64,000 nt of DNA from Cytophagales bacterium Alg240-R148 (GTDB lineage Bacteria > Bacteroidota > Bacteroidia > Cytophagales > Cyclobacteriaceae), in assembly GCA_900537185.1 (NCBI GenBank), contig LS999826.1, positions 1,196,379 to 1,260,378 on the forward strand. The letters are read 5' to 3'. Each line of letters begins with the position of its first letter. The stretch's first letter is position 1. The notes under the pieces were generated by a model. The model was not told where the DNA came from and did no database searches. It worked only from the letters and a program-made list of their open reading frames with translations. Of this stretch, positions 53,510 through 62,100 are shown piece by piece. A program made the position numbers and the translations under genes.

Positions 53510-53812
53510 ATGAACGTCGATATACAAGCAGTGCATTTTAATGCACGGGAGGAGTTGTTGCAATTTGTTAAGGATAACGTTGCAAAATTACAGCAGTTTT
53601 ATGCTCACATTACCTCTGTGGATGTTATTTTAAAGGCAGAGAAGGATGAAAAAGGAGACAACAAAAAAGTGGAGATAAAAATAGCAGTTCCAGGAAAGAC
53701 ATTGTTTGCTGAAGACCACCACGACAGTTTTGAAGAAGCTACAACCTCCGTCTGTGACAAATTAAAAAGACAAATAATTAAGTACAGAGACAAACAATAT
53801 GCCCACCATTAA
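53510..53812 (+). CDS. Short ribosome hibernation-promoting factor (HPF/RaiA family)
   Basis: This 100-residue protein shows the S30AE/YfiA pattern: MNVDIQAVHFNAREELLQFV, then VDVILKAEKDEKGDNK and FAEDHHDSFEEATTSVCDKLKRQI. It lacks the long C-terminal extension, so it is the short type. The family binds the decoding region of the 30S subunit when growth slows and inactivates the ribosome. The gene is monocistronic and ends with an unusually long terminator hairpin. Confidence 0.93.
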   Translation: MNVDIQAVHFNAREELLQFVKDNVAKLQQFYAHITSVDVILKAEKDEKGDNKKVEIKIAVPGKTLFAEDHHDSFEEATTSVCDKLKRQIIKYRDKQYAHH

Positions 53813-53833
53813 TTAAAAATAAAGGCAAAACTA

Positions 53834-53876
53834 AAGCATAAAAAATGCCGGTCTCAGACCGGCATTTTTTATGCTT
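53834..53876. terminator. Very strong bidirectional terminator
   Basis: A 20-bp perfect stem (AAGCAT, six As, TGCCGGTC and complement) with a 3-base loop lies between the hibernation factor gene and the opposing NTF2-like gene, and overlaps the stop codon of the latter. Confidence 0.92.
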
Positions 53877-54267
53877 GGTCGTACCAAGCAACAGCTGTTA
53901 TAATCCAATTTGTTTTTATTTTAACCAATTGAATCATTTTGGTGCCCTTGCCACTATAATCGCTACCATCTAAAACCCCTTTTTTTGTAAAGGATACCCG
54001 CACATTGGCTGTTTTTTCAAAAGTATCAATATTAATCGTTTCAATTTGTTCAGCAAAATTTTGCAGTCGTCCAGATTCAAATAAGGCAATTCTGGGTGTT
54101 AAAAAACTTTCTAAGGTATATACTTCGGTGCTGTTTTTAGTGGATTTAATAATGTTAATATTATCCAGACAGATAGAAGACAAAGCGTTCCAATCTGGTT
54201 GTTGTTCGCAATTGTTGAAAACTCCAAAAAACTTTTCTACTACCAATTTTATTTGCTTTTTTTCCAT
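53869..54267 (-). CDS. NTF2/SnoaL-like protein
   Basis: This 132-residue cytoplasmic protein has the cone-shaped NTF2 fold pattern. An N-terminal helix pair (IKLVVEKFFGVFNN) precedes a beta sheet ending ITAVAWYDQA. The C-terminal W-x-I-x-x-x-x-W-Y signature is typical of DUF4440/SnoaL proteins, which include small enzymes and ligand binders. No catalytic residues can be named. The gene overlaps the 3' end of truA by 19 bases, so the two are co-transcribed and perhaps translationally coupled. Confidence 0.78.
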   Translation of the reverse strand: MEKKQIKLVVEKFFGVFNNCEQQPDWNALSSICLDNINIIKSTKNSTEVYTLESFLTPRIALFESGRLQNFAEQIETINIDTFEKTANVRVSFTKKGVLDGSDYSGKGTKMIQLVKIKTNWIITAVAWYDQA

Positions 54268-55055
54268 GGTTCATGTGGGCTTAACTTTACTTGGTGTACC
54301 ATTAAGCCAGATGCGGGCGCTACAAACTTAATGAGTGGCAGTGGTGTGGGTTGTAGTCCTTTTAAAAGGTCTTGAAGGGGCAGTTCTCCTTTGCCTACTC
54401 GTATCAATGCTCCCATCATCAGGCGCACTTGGTAGCGCATAAAACCTGCACCTACCACTTTAAAAATAAAGGAGTTTTCTGGAAAGAAACTAGCCGTTAA
54501 TTCGGAATTGATAGCAATGGATGCTGATTGAATGGTCCTTATTGGGTCTAGTCCTTCTTTCGGGGCATGACAGAAATTGATGAAATTATGAGTTCCCTCC
54601 ATTAATTTGGCTGCTTCTGTCATTTGTTCTATATTCAAATGCTCAGTAAAACAAGCCATAAATGGTGCTGCAAAGGGGTGCGCCTTCTGTCCGTGTGCAA
54701 ATATATAGTGGTACTCTTTGAACTTGCTATTTTGAATAATGTTTAAAGTTCTGTCGGAATGTTGGATGCTCAAAGCCTTAATGTCGGCCGGTAAGTTCTG
54801 GTTAAAAATTTCCAAAAAGGAGTTGGTATCAACCTTGGTCCAAATAAACAATTCAAATAATGTTTGTTCTGCTGATACCATGGCATCGGTTCTTCCAGAC
54901 CCTAAAGTCTTTAATTTAATTTCTGGATAAATGTAGCGCAGTGTTTTTTCAATTTGACCTTGAACAGTTTTAACATTTTTTTGTAGGGCCCAACCGTGGT
55001 ATCTAAAACCTAAATATTGGATTTCTATGGTATACCGATGTTCGTTGTTTGTCAT
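54249..55055 (-). CDS. truA: TruA-like tRNA pseudouridine synthase
   Basis: This protein of about 268 residues is a TruA-family enzyme, which makes pseudouridine at positions 38-40 of tRNA. The N-terminal YTIEIQYLGFRYHGWALQ and the catalytic Asp (D57) in GSGRTDAMV are present. The usual GRTDAGVHA is changed to GRTDAMVSAEQ, so the residues after the Asp are diverged. FMRYQVRLMMGALIRVGKGE closes the second domain as in TruA. ATG at 55055 is preferred over a TTG at 55082, which falls in the upstream terminator. It could be the housekeeping enzyme or a diverged paralogue. Confidence 0.85.
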   Translation of the reverse strand: MTNNEHRYTIEIQYLGFRYHGWALQKNVKTVQGQIEKTLRYIYPEIKLKTLGSGRTDAMVSAEQTLFELFIWTKVDTNSFLEIFNQNLPADIKALSIQHSDRTLNIIQNSKFKEYHYIFAHGQKAHPFAAPFMACFTEHLNIEQMTEAAKLMEGTHNFINFCHAPKEGLDPIRTIQSASIAINSELTASFFPENSFIFKVVGAGFMRYQVRLMMGALIRVGKGELPLQDLLKGLQPTPLPLIKFVAPASGLMVHQVKLSPHEPWKKSK

Positions 55056-55083
55056 ATGGTTGGAAATATCCGGTTTATTCAAA

Positions 55084-55120
55084 AAAAAAGCCAGAACAAT
55101 AAAATTATTCTGGCTTTTTT
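55084..55120. terminator. Terminator between the exported protein gene and truA
   Basis: GCCAGAA and TTCTGGC form the core stem, extended by an A-run and a T-run. It ends the minus-strand gene at 55137 and precedes the truA start. Confidence 0.8.
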
Positions 55121-55136
55121 AATTTTTGGATTAAAT

Positions 55137-55835
55137 TTACAACCCGTCGTAGTATTGAAAGGCTTTGATCAAGTCACTTTCTTTTTTAGGGTTGATTTTA
55201 TTCTTTTTTATAAAGTCTTTTGTTGCTGGCTTGCTTGCCAAGAGCTTAGTAAATTCTTTTTTGGATTTTGGGATTTCATGAAGTTTGTTATCCAGTTGTA
55301 CGTAGTAGCTCAATTCCTTCAAAATGCGGTAGTCCTTTTCTCCTACATTGAGTGCAGCATTGAAGTTTGGCTCCATAATTATCGTTTTATAATGGCAGTA
55401 GATGGTGCTCTTACCACTGTAAACCACTTTTGAGAACCCTTTCAAAGAACGGTTAATGATGCCCATGTGGGAAACATAGTTTTCCGCGTTGTTCAACCTT
55501 ACCAAGCTTTTAACTTCAAATGCATCCAGCACCTTAATTTGACCATTAAAATCAATTTCAATCGTATTTTCTTGAACATTTATGTTGGCACTAACTTTTT
55601 CCAAGCCTTTAATGTCATTTTTATAAGGGACTATGCTCACCATTTCAAATTCTTCAAAAATGTAAAAGTCACCTTTGAACTTGGAAACGTATTTTTTTCC
55701 TTTTAATCCACTGCCGTTGCCTATATCAGAATTTTGCATACTGGCGGTGTTGCCACCAATGGTGCGGTGTTGTGCCGATGCGTTTAAAAAAGGTAGTATT
55801 ACAAGTAATACAGTTAATAATTTAATGAATTTCAT
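55137..55835 (-). CDS. Exported protein of unknown function
   Basis: This 232-residue protein has a signal peptide (PFLNASAQ). The body has beta-strand rich segments (FYIFEEFEMVSIVPY, NTIEIDFNGQIKVLDAFEV) and a helical Lys-rich tail with a DLIKAFQYYDGL end. Neither a catalytic motif nor a known family is recognised. The gene is monocistronic in appearance, with about 350 AT-rich bases upstream and a clear terminator downstream. Confidence 0.72.
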   Translation of the reverse strand: MKFIKLLTVLLVILPFLNASAQHRTIGGNTASMQNSDIGNGSGLKGKKYVSKFKGDFYIFEEFEMVSIVPYKNDIKGLEKVSANINVQENTIEIDFNGQIKVLDAFEVKSLVRLNNAENYVSHMGIINRSLKGFSKVVYSGKSTIYCHYKTIIMEPNFNAALNVGEKDYRILKELSYYVQLDNKLHEIPKSKKEFTKLLASKPATKDFIKKNKINPKKESDLIKAFQYYDGL

Positions 55836-56182
55836 GATTGTTAGTTAAAAAATTAATGGTTTAGGTATTAGTTATTTTATAAGCCCGTATAATAAAGACT
55901 ATTTTCAGTATATATTAGTTTTTTAACATAAATTTTATCAAAATGATTTCATTGTTGAATAAATTCTAAATTTTATTGGGCAAGACTTTATCCAATCCTT
56001 AAAAGTCCGTACAAATTGAATGGTTTGGTGTTGGAATTGAATGAAAAGGCTCCTATAAAAATAGGTCCATTTTTTCATTTTGTAATGGGTTGAACCTTTG
56101 TTTCGAATGATAAAGTGGTACTGGATTATGAAATGTTTTTTAAAATTATTTGTAGATTAGAAGATCGCCTAATTTTTTACCT
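55836..56182. other. AT-rich divergent promoter region
   Basis: This gap of about 350 bases lies between two divergent start codons and must hold both promoters. No exact TTTG/N19/TAnnTTTG match was found. A small CCTAT-AAAA-ATAGG hairpin near 56053-56073 has a T-run behind it, but no gene on that side explains it. Confidence 0.45.
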
Positions 56183-57364
56183 ATGCACCCACTGAAACAC
56201 CCTGTTCTATTACTGGTCTTATTGTTGTTCAGCATGCCTGGTTTGGCCCAAAAACATATCAATACCACCCGTTTGGATTCTGACTTAGTCGCCGATTCTA
56301 TTGCTTTCCACTACCAGCATTACAAACTGATTGTAGAAGCAGAAGTGAATGGAGTGCGTGGAAGGTATTTAATTGATACGGGAGCACCAATGGTGATTTC
56401 TGAAACCTTGTACGAACAACTTAAACCTAAGACATTGTACAAGCGAGATGTTTCAGACGCAAATGGTCAGAGGCATAAAACGAGGTATGTGAAAATAGAT
56501 AAACTAAAATTGGGTACTACCTCTTTTTCTAACATCACTGCATTGGTATTGGATTTAAAGAAAATTCCTTTAGGGTGTTTTGAGTTGGATGGTATGATTG
56601 GTTCCAATGTTTTTCATGAACTTGTAGTCCATTTTAATTGGCAGATCAAAACTATGGTTTTGGCTAAAGAAAGGAGTGTGCTTGGTTTAACGAAGTCGGA
56701 TTTTAAGAAGATCAAATTTAAATCGTACCAAAAGACCCCATTGGTAAAGTTAGGGTTTTCAAATATTACAACCAATGCAATTATTGATACTGGAAGTGGC
56801 GGTTTCTTTTCAGTATCCAACAATGTTTTGCCTTATGGAAAAGCGAAAAATACCATTGTTGAACAAGCCAATGGAGCGGCAACCTTTGGCGTTTTTGGAT
56901 ACAATTTGGACAGCAAATATTATTTACTGGACATTGATTCTGCTACTATCAATGGCGTTGGACAAATTAAGGCACAGGTAACAACCTCCACCGATAAACT
57001 ACCAAAACTAGGTATGAAACTCTTAGAAAAAAGCAACTTAACCATTGACTACAAAAAAGGAGGTCTTATTTTCAACCTTACAGAACCAATAAACAGGCCG
57101 TTTTATACCTACGGATTTGAATTGGCGTTTGATGGGAATTCGCTCATTGTAGGGAGTGTGTGGGAGGGAAGTGAAGCAGAGAATAAGGGCATTCGACCAG
57201 GAGACACAATTATGAAAATAAATGACTTTATATTGGAAGAGGAGGAGGTTTGTTCCAATTTTTTTAAAATTGGTGGGATGCTGAAAGAACAAGATACTAT
57301 AAAGGTAAGCTTTAAAAAAAGCACGGGAATTGAAACAATAGAATTTAAAAAGACATTGTATTAA
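56183..57364 (+). CDS. Exported retropepsin-like aspartic protease with a PDZ domain
   Basis: This 393-residue protein has a signal peptide (GLAQ). Two Asp-Thr-Gly motifs are visible, D65 (YLIDTGAPMVIS) and D202 (AIIDTGSGGFFSV), each in its own lobe. The chain can therefore form a complete aspartic protease site without dimerising. A PDZ domain (about 305-390, ENKGIRPGDTIMKIND) ends the protein. This layout fits the Bacteroidota aspartyl protease/PDZ family, whose substrates are mostly unknown. A PNPOx-like gene begins one base after the stop, so the two form an operon. Confidence 0.9.
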   Translation: MHPLKHPVLLLVLLLFSMPGLAQKHINTTRLDSDLVADSIAFHYQHYKLIVEAEVNGVRGRYLIDTGAPMVISETLYEQLKPKTLYKRDVSDANGQRHKTRYVKIDKLKLGTTSFSNITALVLDLKKIPLGCFELDGMIGSNVFHELVVHFNWQIKTMVLAKERSVLGLTKSDFKKIKFKSYQKTPLVKLGFSNITTNAIIDTGSGGFFSVSNNVLPYGKAKNTIVEQANGAATFGVFGYNLDSKYYLLDIDSATINGVGQIKAQVTTSTDKLPKLGMKLLEKSNLTIDYKKGGLIFNLTEPINRPFYTYGFELAFDGNSLIVGSVWEGSEAENKGIRPGDTIMKINDFILEEEEVCSNFFKIGGMLKEQDTIKVSFKKSTGIETIEFKKTLY

Positions 57365-57365
57365 T

Positions 57366-57914
57366 ATGGGAAAATTATTCAAAGCATTGGAAGCCGAACA
57401 CCAATCGTTTATTGAAAAGCAACCGCTGTTTTTTGTTGCTACGGCATTGGAAAAAGGCCGTGTAAATGTTTCTCCTAAGGGCATGGACAGTCTGCGTGTC
57501 GTAAGTGCTTCTAGGGTCGTTTGGATGAATCTTACCGGAAGTGGTAATGAAACTGCTACCCACCTACAAGGAAGCAACAGAATCACCTTAATGTTTTGTT
57601 CTTTTGAAGGAAAACCCTTGACGTTGCGGTTGTATGGAAAAGCAACGGTATACCATAGGCGAGACAAGGAGTGGGATGGCCTGGTTGGTTCGTTCCCTGT
57701 TTCCAATGGTAATAGACAAATAATAGACGTTGCAATAGAATCCGTGCAGACCTCTTGTGGCATGTCCATTCCTTTTATGGATTTCAAAGGCCCACGAGAT
57801 GAACTAAAAAATTGGGCCGAAAAGCAAGGAGAAGAAAGAATAGAACAATATTGGCGTAAAAAAAATAGTGTGAGTTTGGATGGGCTTCCAACTGGCATTA
57901 TTGAAAAACAGTGA
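57366..57914 (+). CDS. Pyridoxamine 5'-phosphate oxidase-fold flavoprotein
   Basis: This 182-residue cytoplasmic protein has the split-barrel pattern of FMN-binding PNPOx-like proteins: FFVATALEKGRVNVSPKGMDSL, then VVWMNLTGSGNETATHL and RITLMFCSFEGKPLTLRLYG. The GNET and NRI segments are typical of the class that binds FMN or F420-like cofactors. It is unlikely to be the vitamin B6 enzyme itself. The function is unspecified. It is co-transcribed with the aspartic protease gene and ends at a GC-rich terminator. Confidence 0.88.
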   Translation: MGKLFKALEAEHQSFIEKQPLFFVATALEKGRVNVSPKGMDSLRVVSASRVVWMNLTGSGNETATHLQGSNRITLMFCSFEGKPLTLRLYGKATVYHRRDKEWDGLVGSFPVSNGNRQIIDVAIESVQTSCGMSIPFMDFKGPRDELKNWAEKQGEERIEQYWRKKNSVSLDGLPTGIIEKQ

Positions 57915-57917
57915 AAA

Positions 57918-57949
57918 TTGCGGCGGTCTTCCGTTAAAAACCGCCGCAA
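57918..57949. terminator. Bidirectional GC-rich terminator
   Basis: TTGCGGCGGT and ACCGCCGCAA form a 10-bp stem with a 12-base loop between the PNPOx-like gene and the convergent efflux adaptor gene. Confidence 0.82.
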
Positions 57950-57953
57950 AATG

Positions 57954-59123
57954 TTAATGGCTGTGTTCTGCTTCAGCTTTTTTCAATTCAGCCATTAAAT
58001 AGTAGGCACTATTTAATACAAAATTGCCCTTTCCGTTGTCTTGTATCAATTGAATGGCTACCCAATTGTTGTATTCTTTAACTTTTACAACTTCTATCGG
58101 AATAAATTCATTTTTGTTTGTATTGGATTCTTTGAAAATAAAAAACTGATTGTTTTCTTGGACCATGGCCGAACTGGGTAGCGCAAGCACTTCTTCTGCC
58201 TCCAATAAAATTTCTCCTTTGATATACATTCCAGGGATTAGTTCTCCTCCTTTGTTTTCGATTTCAGCATGTACATGTACCGCTTTTGGATCTTGTTCAA
58301 ATGTTTTGCTAACAGAATAAATAGAAGCGATTAATTCTCTATTTGGCATGGATTGGGTTGTAAATCGCACCTTTTGTCCTTCTTTTACTTTGTGCACATC
58401 TTTTTCGAACACCATTAAATCGGCATGAACGTGGTGGGTGTTGACGATTTCAAACAATTCTTGTTGCGGTTGAACAAATTGCCCAATATTGGCTTCTACT
58501 TTTTGTACAAAACCATCAATTGGGCTAGTTAACCTTACTTTTTCTTGAAATTTCCCCTTTTCAATTGGAGCGGTTGCTATATTCATTAATTTTAACTGAA
58601 GTTGGATGGCCTGGACCTTTGCTCTTGCAATTGCCAATGCCGCTTCTGTTGTTTGGTATTTTTGTCCAGAGCCTACTTTGTTTTCATAAAGTGTCTTCTG
58701 TCGATCGTATTCTTTTGATAATAGGCCAACTTGATTGTAGGCGTTCATATAGTCAGACTGTAACTGAATAATGTCGGGGTGTGCAATGATGGCAAGTGTT
58801 TGCCCTTTTTTAACTTCGTCCCCTTCGATAACTTTAATCTCTTGGACTATTGCCCCAATGATATTGGTTACGCTGGCTTCGTTTTGAGGTGGTACTTCCA
58901 GGGTACCGCTCGCACGAACAACCCCAGCCATATTTCGTTTTGGAATAGCACCTACTCGAAAGCCTATGGCATCCACTTGCTGTTGGCTAAGGTGGACGGA
59001 GTACGACTCTTCTTCTTCGTGCCCATGTTCGTGTGCATCTTCATGCGCCTTTTGGTTTTCACATGCAAAAAAGACAAAAGAAAGGACAAGGAATTTTGCT
59101 GTATATAGGATTCTGTTTTTCAT
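57954..59123 (-). CDS. CusB/CzcB-like efflux RND periplasmic adaptor lipoprotein
   Basis: This 389-residue membrane fusion protein links an RND pump to its outer-membrane channel. A lipoprotein signal (FVFFAC) is followed by a His/Glu-rich stretch (HEDAHEHGHEEEE) that can bind metal. The barrel-sandwich hybrid halves are at about 70-110 (EVKKGQTLAIIAHPD) and 195-235 (SPIDGFVQKVEANIGQFVQ), around a helical hairpin. The C-terminus ends in EHSH. The gene lies 6 bases after the pump gene and is the last of a three-gene operon. The metal (copper, silver, zinc, cobalt or nickel) is not fixed by the sequence. Confidence 0.93.
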   Translation of the reverse strand: MKNRILYTAKFLVLSFVFFACENQKAHEDAHEHGHEEEESYSVHLSQQQVDAIGFRVGAIPKRNMAGVVRASGTLEVPPQNEASVTNIIGAIVQEIKVIEGDEVKKGQTLAIIAHPDIIQLQSDYMNAYNQVGLLSKEYDRQKTLYENKVGSGQKYQTTEAALAIARAKVQAIQLQLKLMNIATAPIEKGKFQEKVRLTSPIDGFVQKVEANIGQFVQPQQELFEIVNTHHVHADLMVFEKDVHKVKEGQKVRFTTQSMPNRELIASIYSVSKTFEQDPKAVHVHAEIENKGGELIPGMYIKGEILLEAEEVLALPSSAMVQENNQFFIFKESNTNKNEFIPIEVVKVKEYNNWVAIQLIQDNGKGNFVLNSAYYLMAELKKAEAEHSH

Positions 59124-59129
59124 TTTTTT

Positions 59130-62100
59130 CTATTTAAAATATTCCACCTCAATTTTTGATAACAATGTATTCAACTTTGCTTCTGCGGCCTCAATTTCTA
59201 TGTTAACCGCATCCCGGAGCAATTGTGTATAGGCGAGGTATCCTATGGCGCCTGTATTGTAGGCCAATTGCGCTCCCTTAATTTGTTCTTCTGCCATTGG
59301 AATGGCCTCTTCATTGTAGTAGCGCCAGGAATTTTTCCAATTCTCAAATTCAGAACTTTTAATTTTATACCTGGTTTGCAAATTAATTTGTTGGATTTTT
59401 ATGTTTTCTTGCGCAATATCTCGTTCAATGGTTGCCCGTTCTACTTTGCCTTTTTGATTGCTGGATAACAATGGCAAGATTAATCCAAATTGATAGGTAT
59501 GGAAACCTGTGGCACCATCTACTTTTTGTTGCCCATACATCAAGTTTACTTTGGGAAGCCGGTCGGACTTTACCGAAGCAATTTGAGAGGTTAAAAGGGC
59601 CTCTTGGTGGGTGGCCATTTCTATTAAGGCATGCTGTTTGTCGAGCTGCTCTACCAATAGATTAAAGTCGTATTCTTTGTGCACTACTGTTGTAAAAAGC
59701 GTATCACTTACAAACCACTTGTTTAGTTCTAACAAGGCATTTTCATAATCTGTTATCAGTTGAATTTTTTTTATGCTTACTCTTTTGGATTGGTTTTCTG
59801 CTGTAAGCAATTCTAGTTTCGAGCTGGATTCTACCTGGTATTTAATTCTGGCCGCCTGTACAAAAGATTGCATTAGAGAATCCAAATGGGTAACTATTTC
59901 TAGTTTTTCTCGCTGAAAAACTACTTTGGCCCAGTCCGATTTGACACTTTTCTCCAGTTCCAACCTACTGAGCTTGGAAATGGATTGTTGCAACAGTAAT
60001 TTTTTTTGATAAACTAAATTTCGAGCATGTGCACCAAACAAGTGTATGTTGGTTTGCTGAATTCCTAATTGGGTATAGGTACCTTGGTTGTTTTGTTTTA
60101 CTTCTTCACCAGAACTAAAAAACTGAGTGCTTCCTAAGTCTATTCTTGCACGTTTCCAGCTGGATTGCCCAGCTTCTTTCAATTTATTGATTTTGAGTAA
60201 GGGATAATTGTTTACCGCTTTTTCTACGGCCTGGTCCATGTTCAGGGCACTGCTGGTATCTTGGGCGCTTAATGGAAGAACAGCACAAATGAAAACAACC
60301 ACTACTGCAATGGCCGGTTTGGGCTTAATGCGAACAGAGAACTTCTTTTCTTCTACCCAAGTATATAAAAGTGGAAGTACAAATAAAGTCAACAAAGTGG
60401 AGGTGATAAGACCACCAATAACTACCGTTGCCAATGGTTGCTGCACTTCCGCCCCAGCCGATTTTGACAGGGCCATAGGCAAGAATCCTAAAATATCTGT
60501 TAAAGCGGTTAGCATAATGGGTCTTATTCTTCTTTTTGAGCCTTTGATGACCCTTTGTTGTACATTTTTTTCTCCTTCTTCTTTCAATTGGTTGAGGCCA
60601 CTAATTAGTACAAGGCCATTTAAAACGGCTACTCCGAACAATACAATAAACCCAACCCCAGCCGAAATACTGAAAGGCATGCCTCGCAACCAAAGAGAAA
60701 ATACCCCTCCAATACATGCCATAGGAATGGCGAGGTAGATCATAAAGGTTTGGGAAATGGATTTTAATGCGAAGAAAATCATAACAAAAATTAAAATCAA
60801 AGCAAGCGGAACCAAGGTCTTTAATCGTTCGCTGGCCCTCTCTAAATTTTCGAATGCGCCACCATATTGAATGTAATAACCTGGAGGTAAATTTAAATCG
60901 GTGCTTAGCTTTTCTTTTATTTCTTCTACCAGCGATTGGATGTCCCGACCCCGAACATTGATGCCTACATAGACTCTTCTGTTGGTGTTGTCTCTGCTGA
61001 TTTGCATTGGCCCTGTTTGGTAGTCAATGGTGGCAAGTTCTTTCAATGGGATTTGGGCACCGTTGGGCAGGCTGATGTACAAGCTTTCTAGATCATCCAT
61101 GCCTTTTCTGGCACTTTTTTCCAATCGGATAACCAAATCAAACCGGCGTTCTCCTTTGAATATTACTCCCGCTTTTTTTCCTGCAAAAGCAGTTTCAAGG
61201 ATGTTGTTGACATTTTCTATTTGCAAACCATATTGAGCTATTTTATCTCTGTTGTAGGTTACAGTTATTTGCGGGAGTCCTTTGGTTGCTTCCACTTTCA
61301 TATCGCCTACGCCATCAATTTTAGAGATAAGCACCCCCATTTCTTCGGCCTTTTGAGCTAAGATTTCCAAATCCTCTCCAAACAGTTTAACCGCTATGTC
61401 TTCCCGTACACCGGTAATGAGTTCGTTGAACCGCATTTCGATCGGTTGTGTGAATTCATAATTGACACCTGGTATTACAGATACTGTTTCTTTTAATTCA
61501 TCAATCAGCTGGGCCTTCGTTTTCTGAATGGGCCATTCCGAGCTTGGTTTCAGAATTATAAAGATGTCTGCCACTTCCATGGGCATAGGGTCTGTGGGAA
61601 CATCGGCTACCCCCATGCGGCTGATTACTGTTTTCACTTCCGGAAACCTTTTTTTAATCAATTTTTCAATTTGAGTATTGGTTTTTATAGCTTCCTCTAA
61701 GGAACTTCCAGGTTTTAGAATAGAGTGAAACGCAATGTCTCCTTCGTCCAATTGTGGTATGAATTCACCTCCTAGTTTGCTAAAAGTATAGACAGAAAGC
61801 CCTAGGAACAACAGGGCAATTGTTAAAATTGCCCATCCATGTTGTAGGCTTTTTTTCAATAATGGGGCATATTTGTTTTCTACCCAAGTAGTAAACTTAT
61901 CACCAAAACTTTGTTTTTTTGAAGTGGGTACTTTTATGAAAATAGCGGAGACAGCCGGGACATAGGTCAAACACAAAACCATAGCGCCAATCATTGCAAA
62001 TCCAAAGGTTAAAGCCATAGGTTGGAACATTTTTCCTTCCACTCCTTCGAGTCCTAGTATGGGCAAGAAAACGATTAAAATTATCAACTGACCAAAAAAT

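Noticed and set aside
54249-55082. The TTG at 55082 as the truA start
   Set aside because: It lies in the terminator of the upstream gene, and ATG at 55055 gives a normal TruA N-terminus.
57038-57949. A 303-codon minus-strand open frame opposite the aspartic protease and PNPOx genes
   Set aside because: It lies wholly antisense to two well-supported genes, is Ser/Phe/Arg-rich without domains, and is a mirror of their codon bias.
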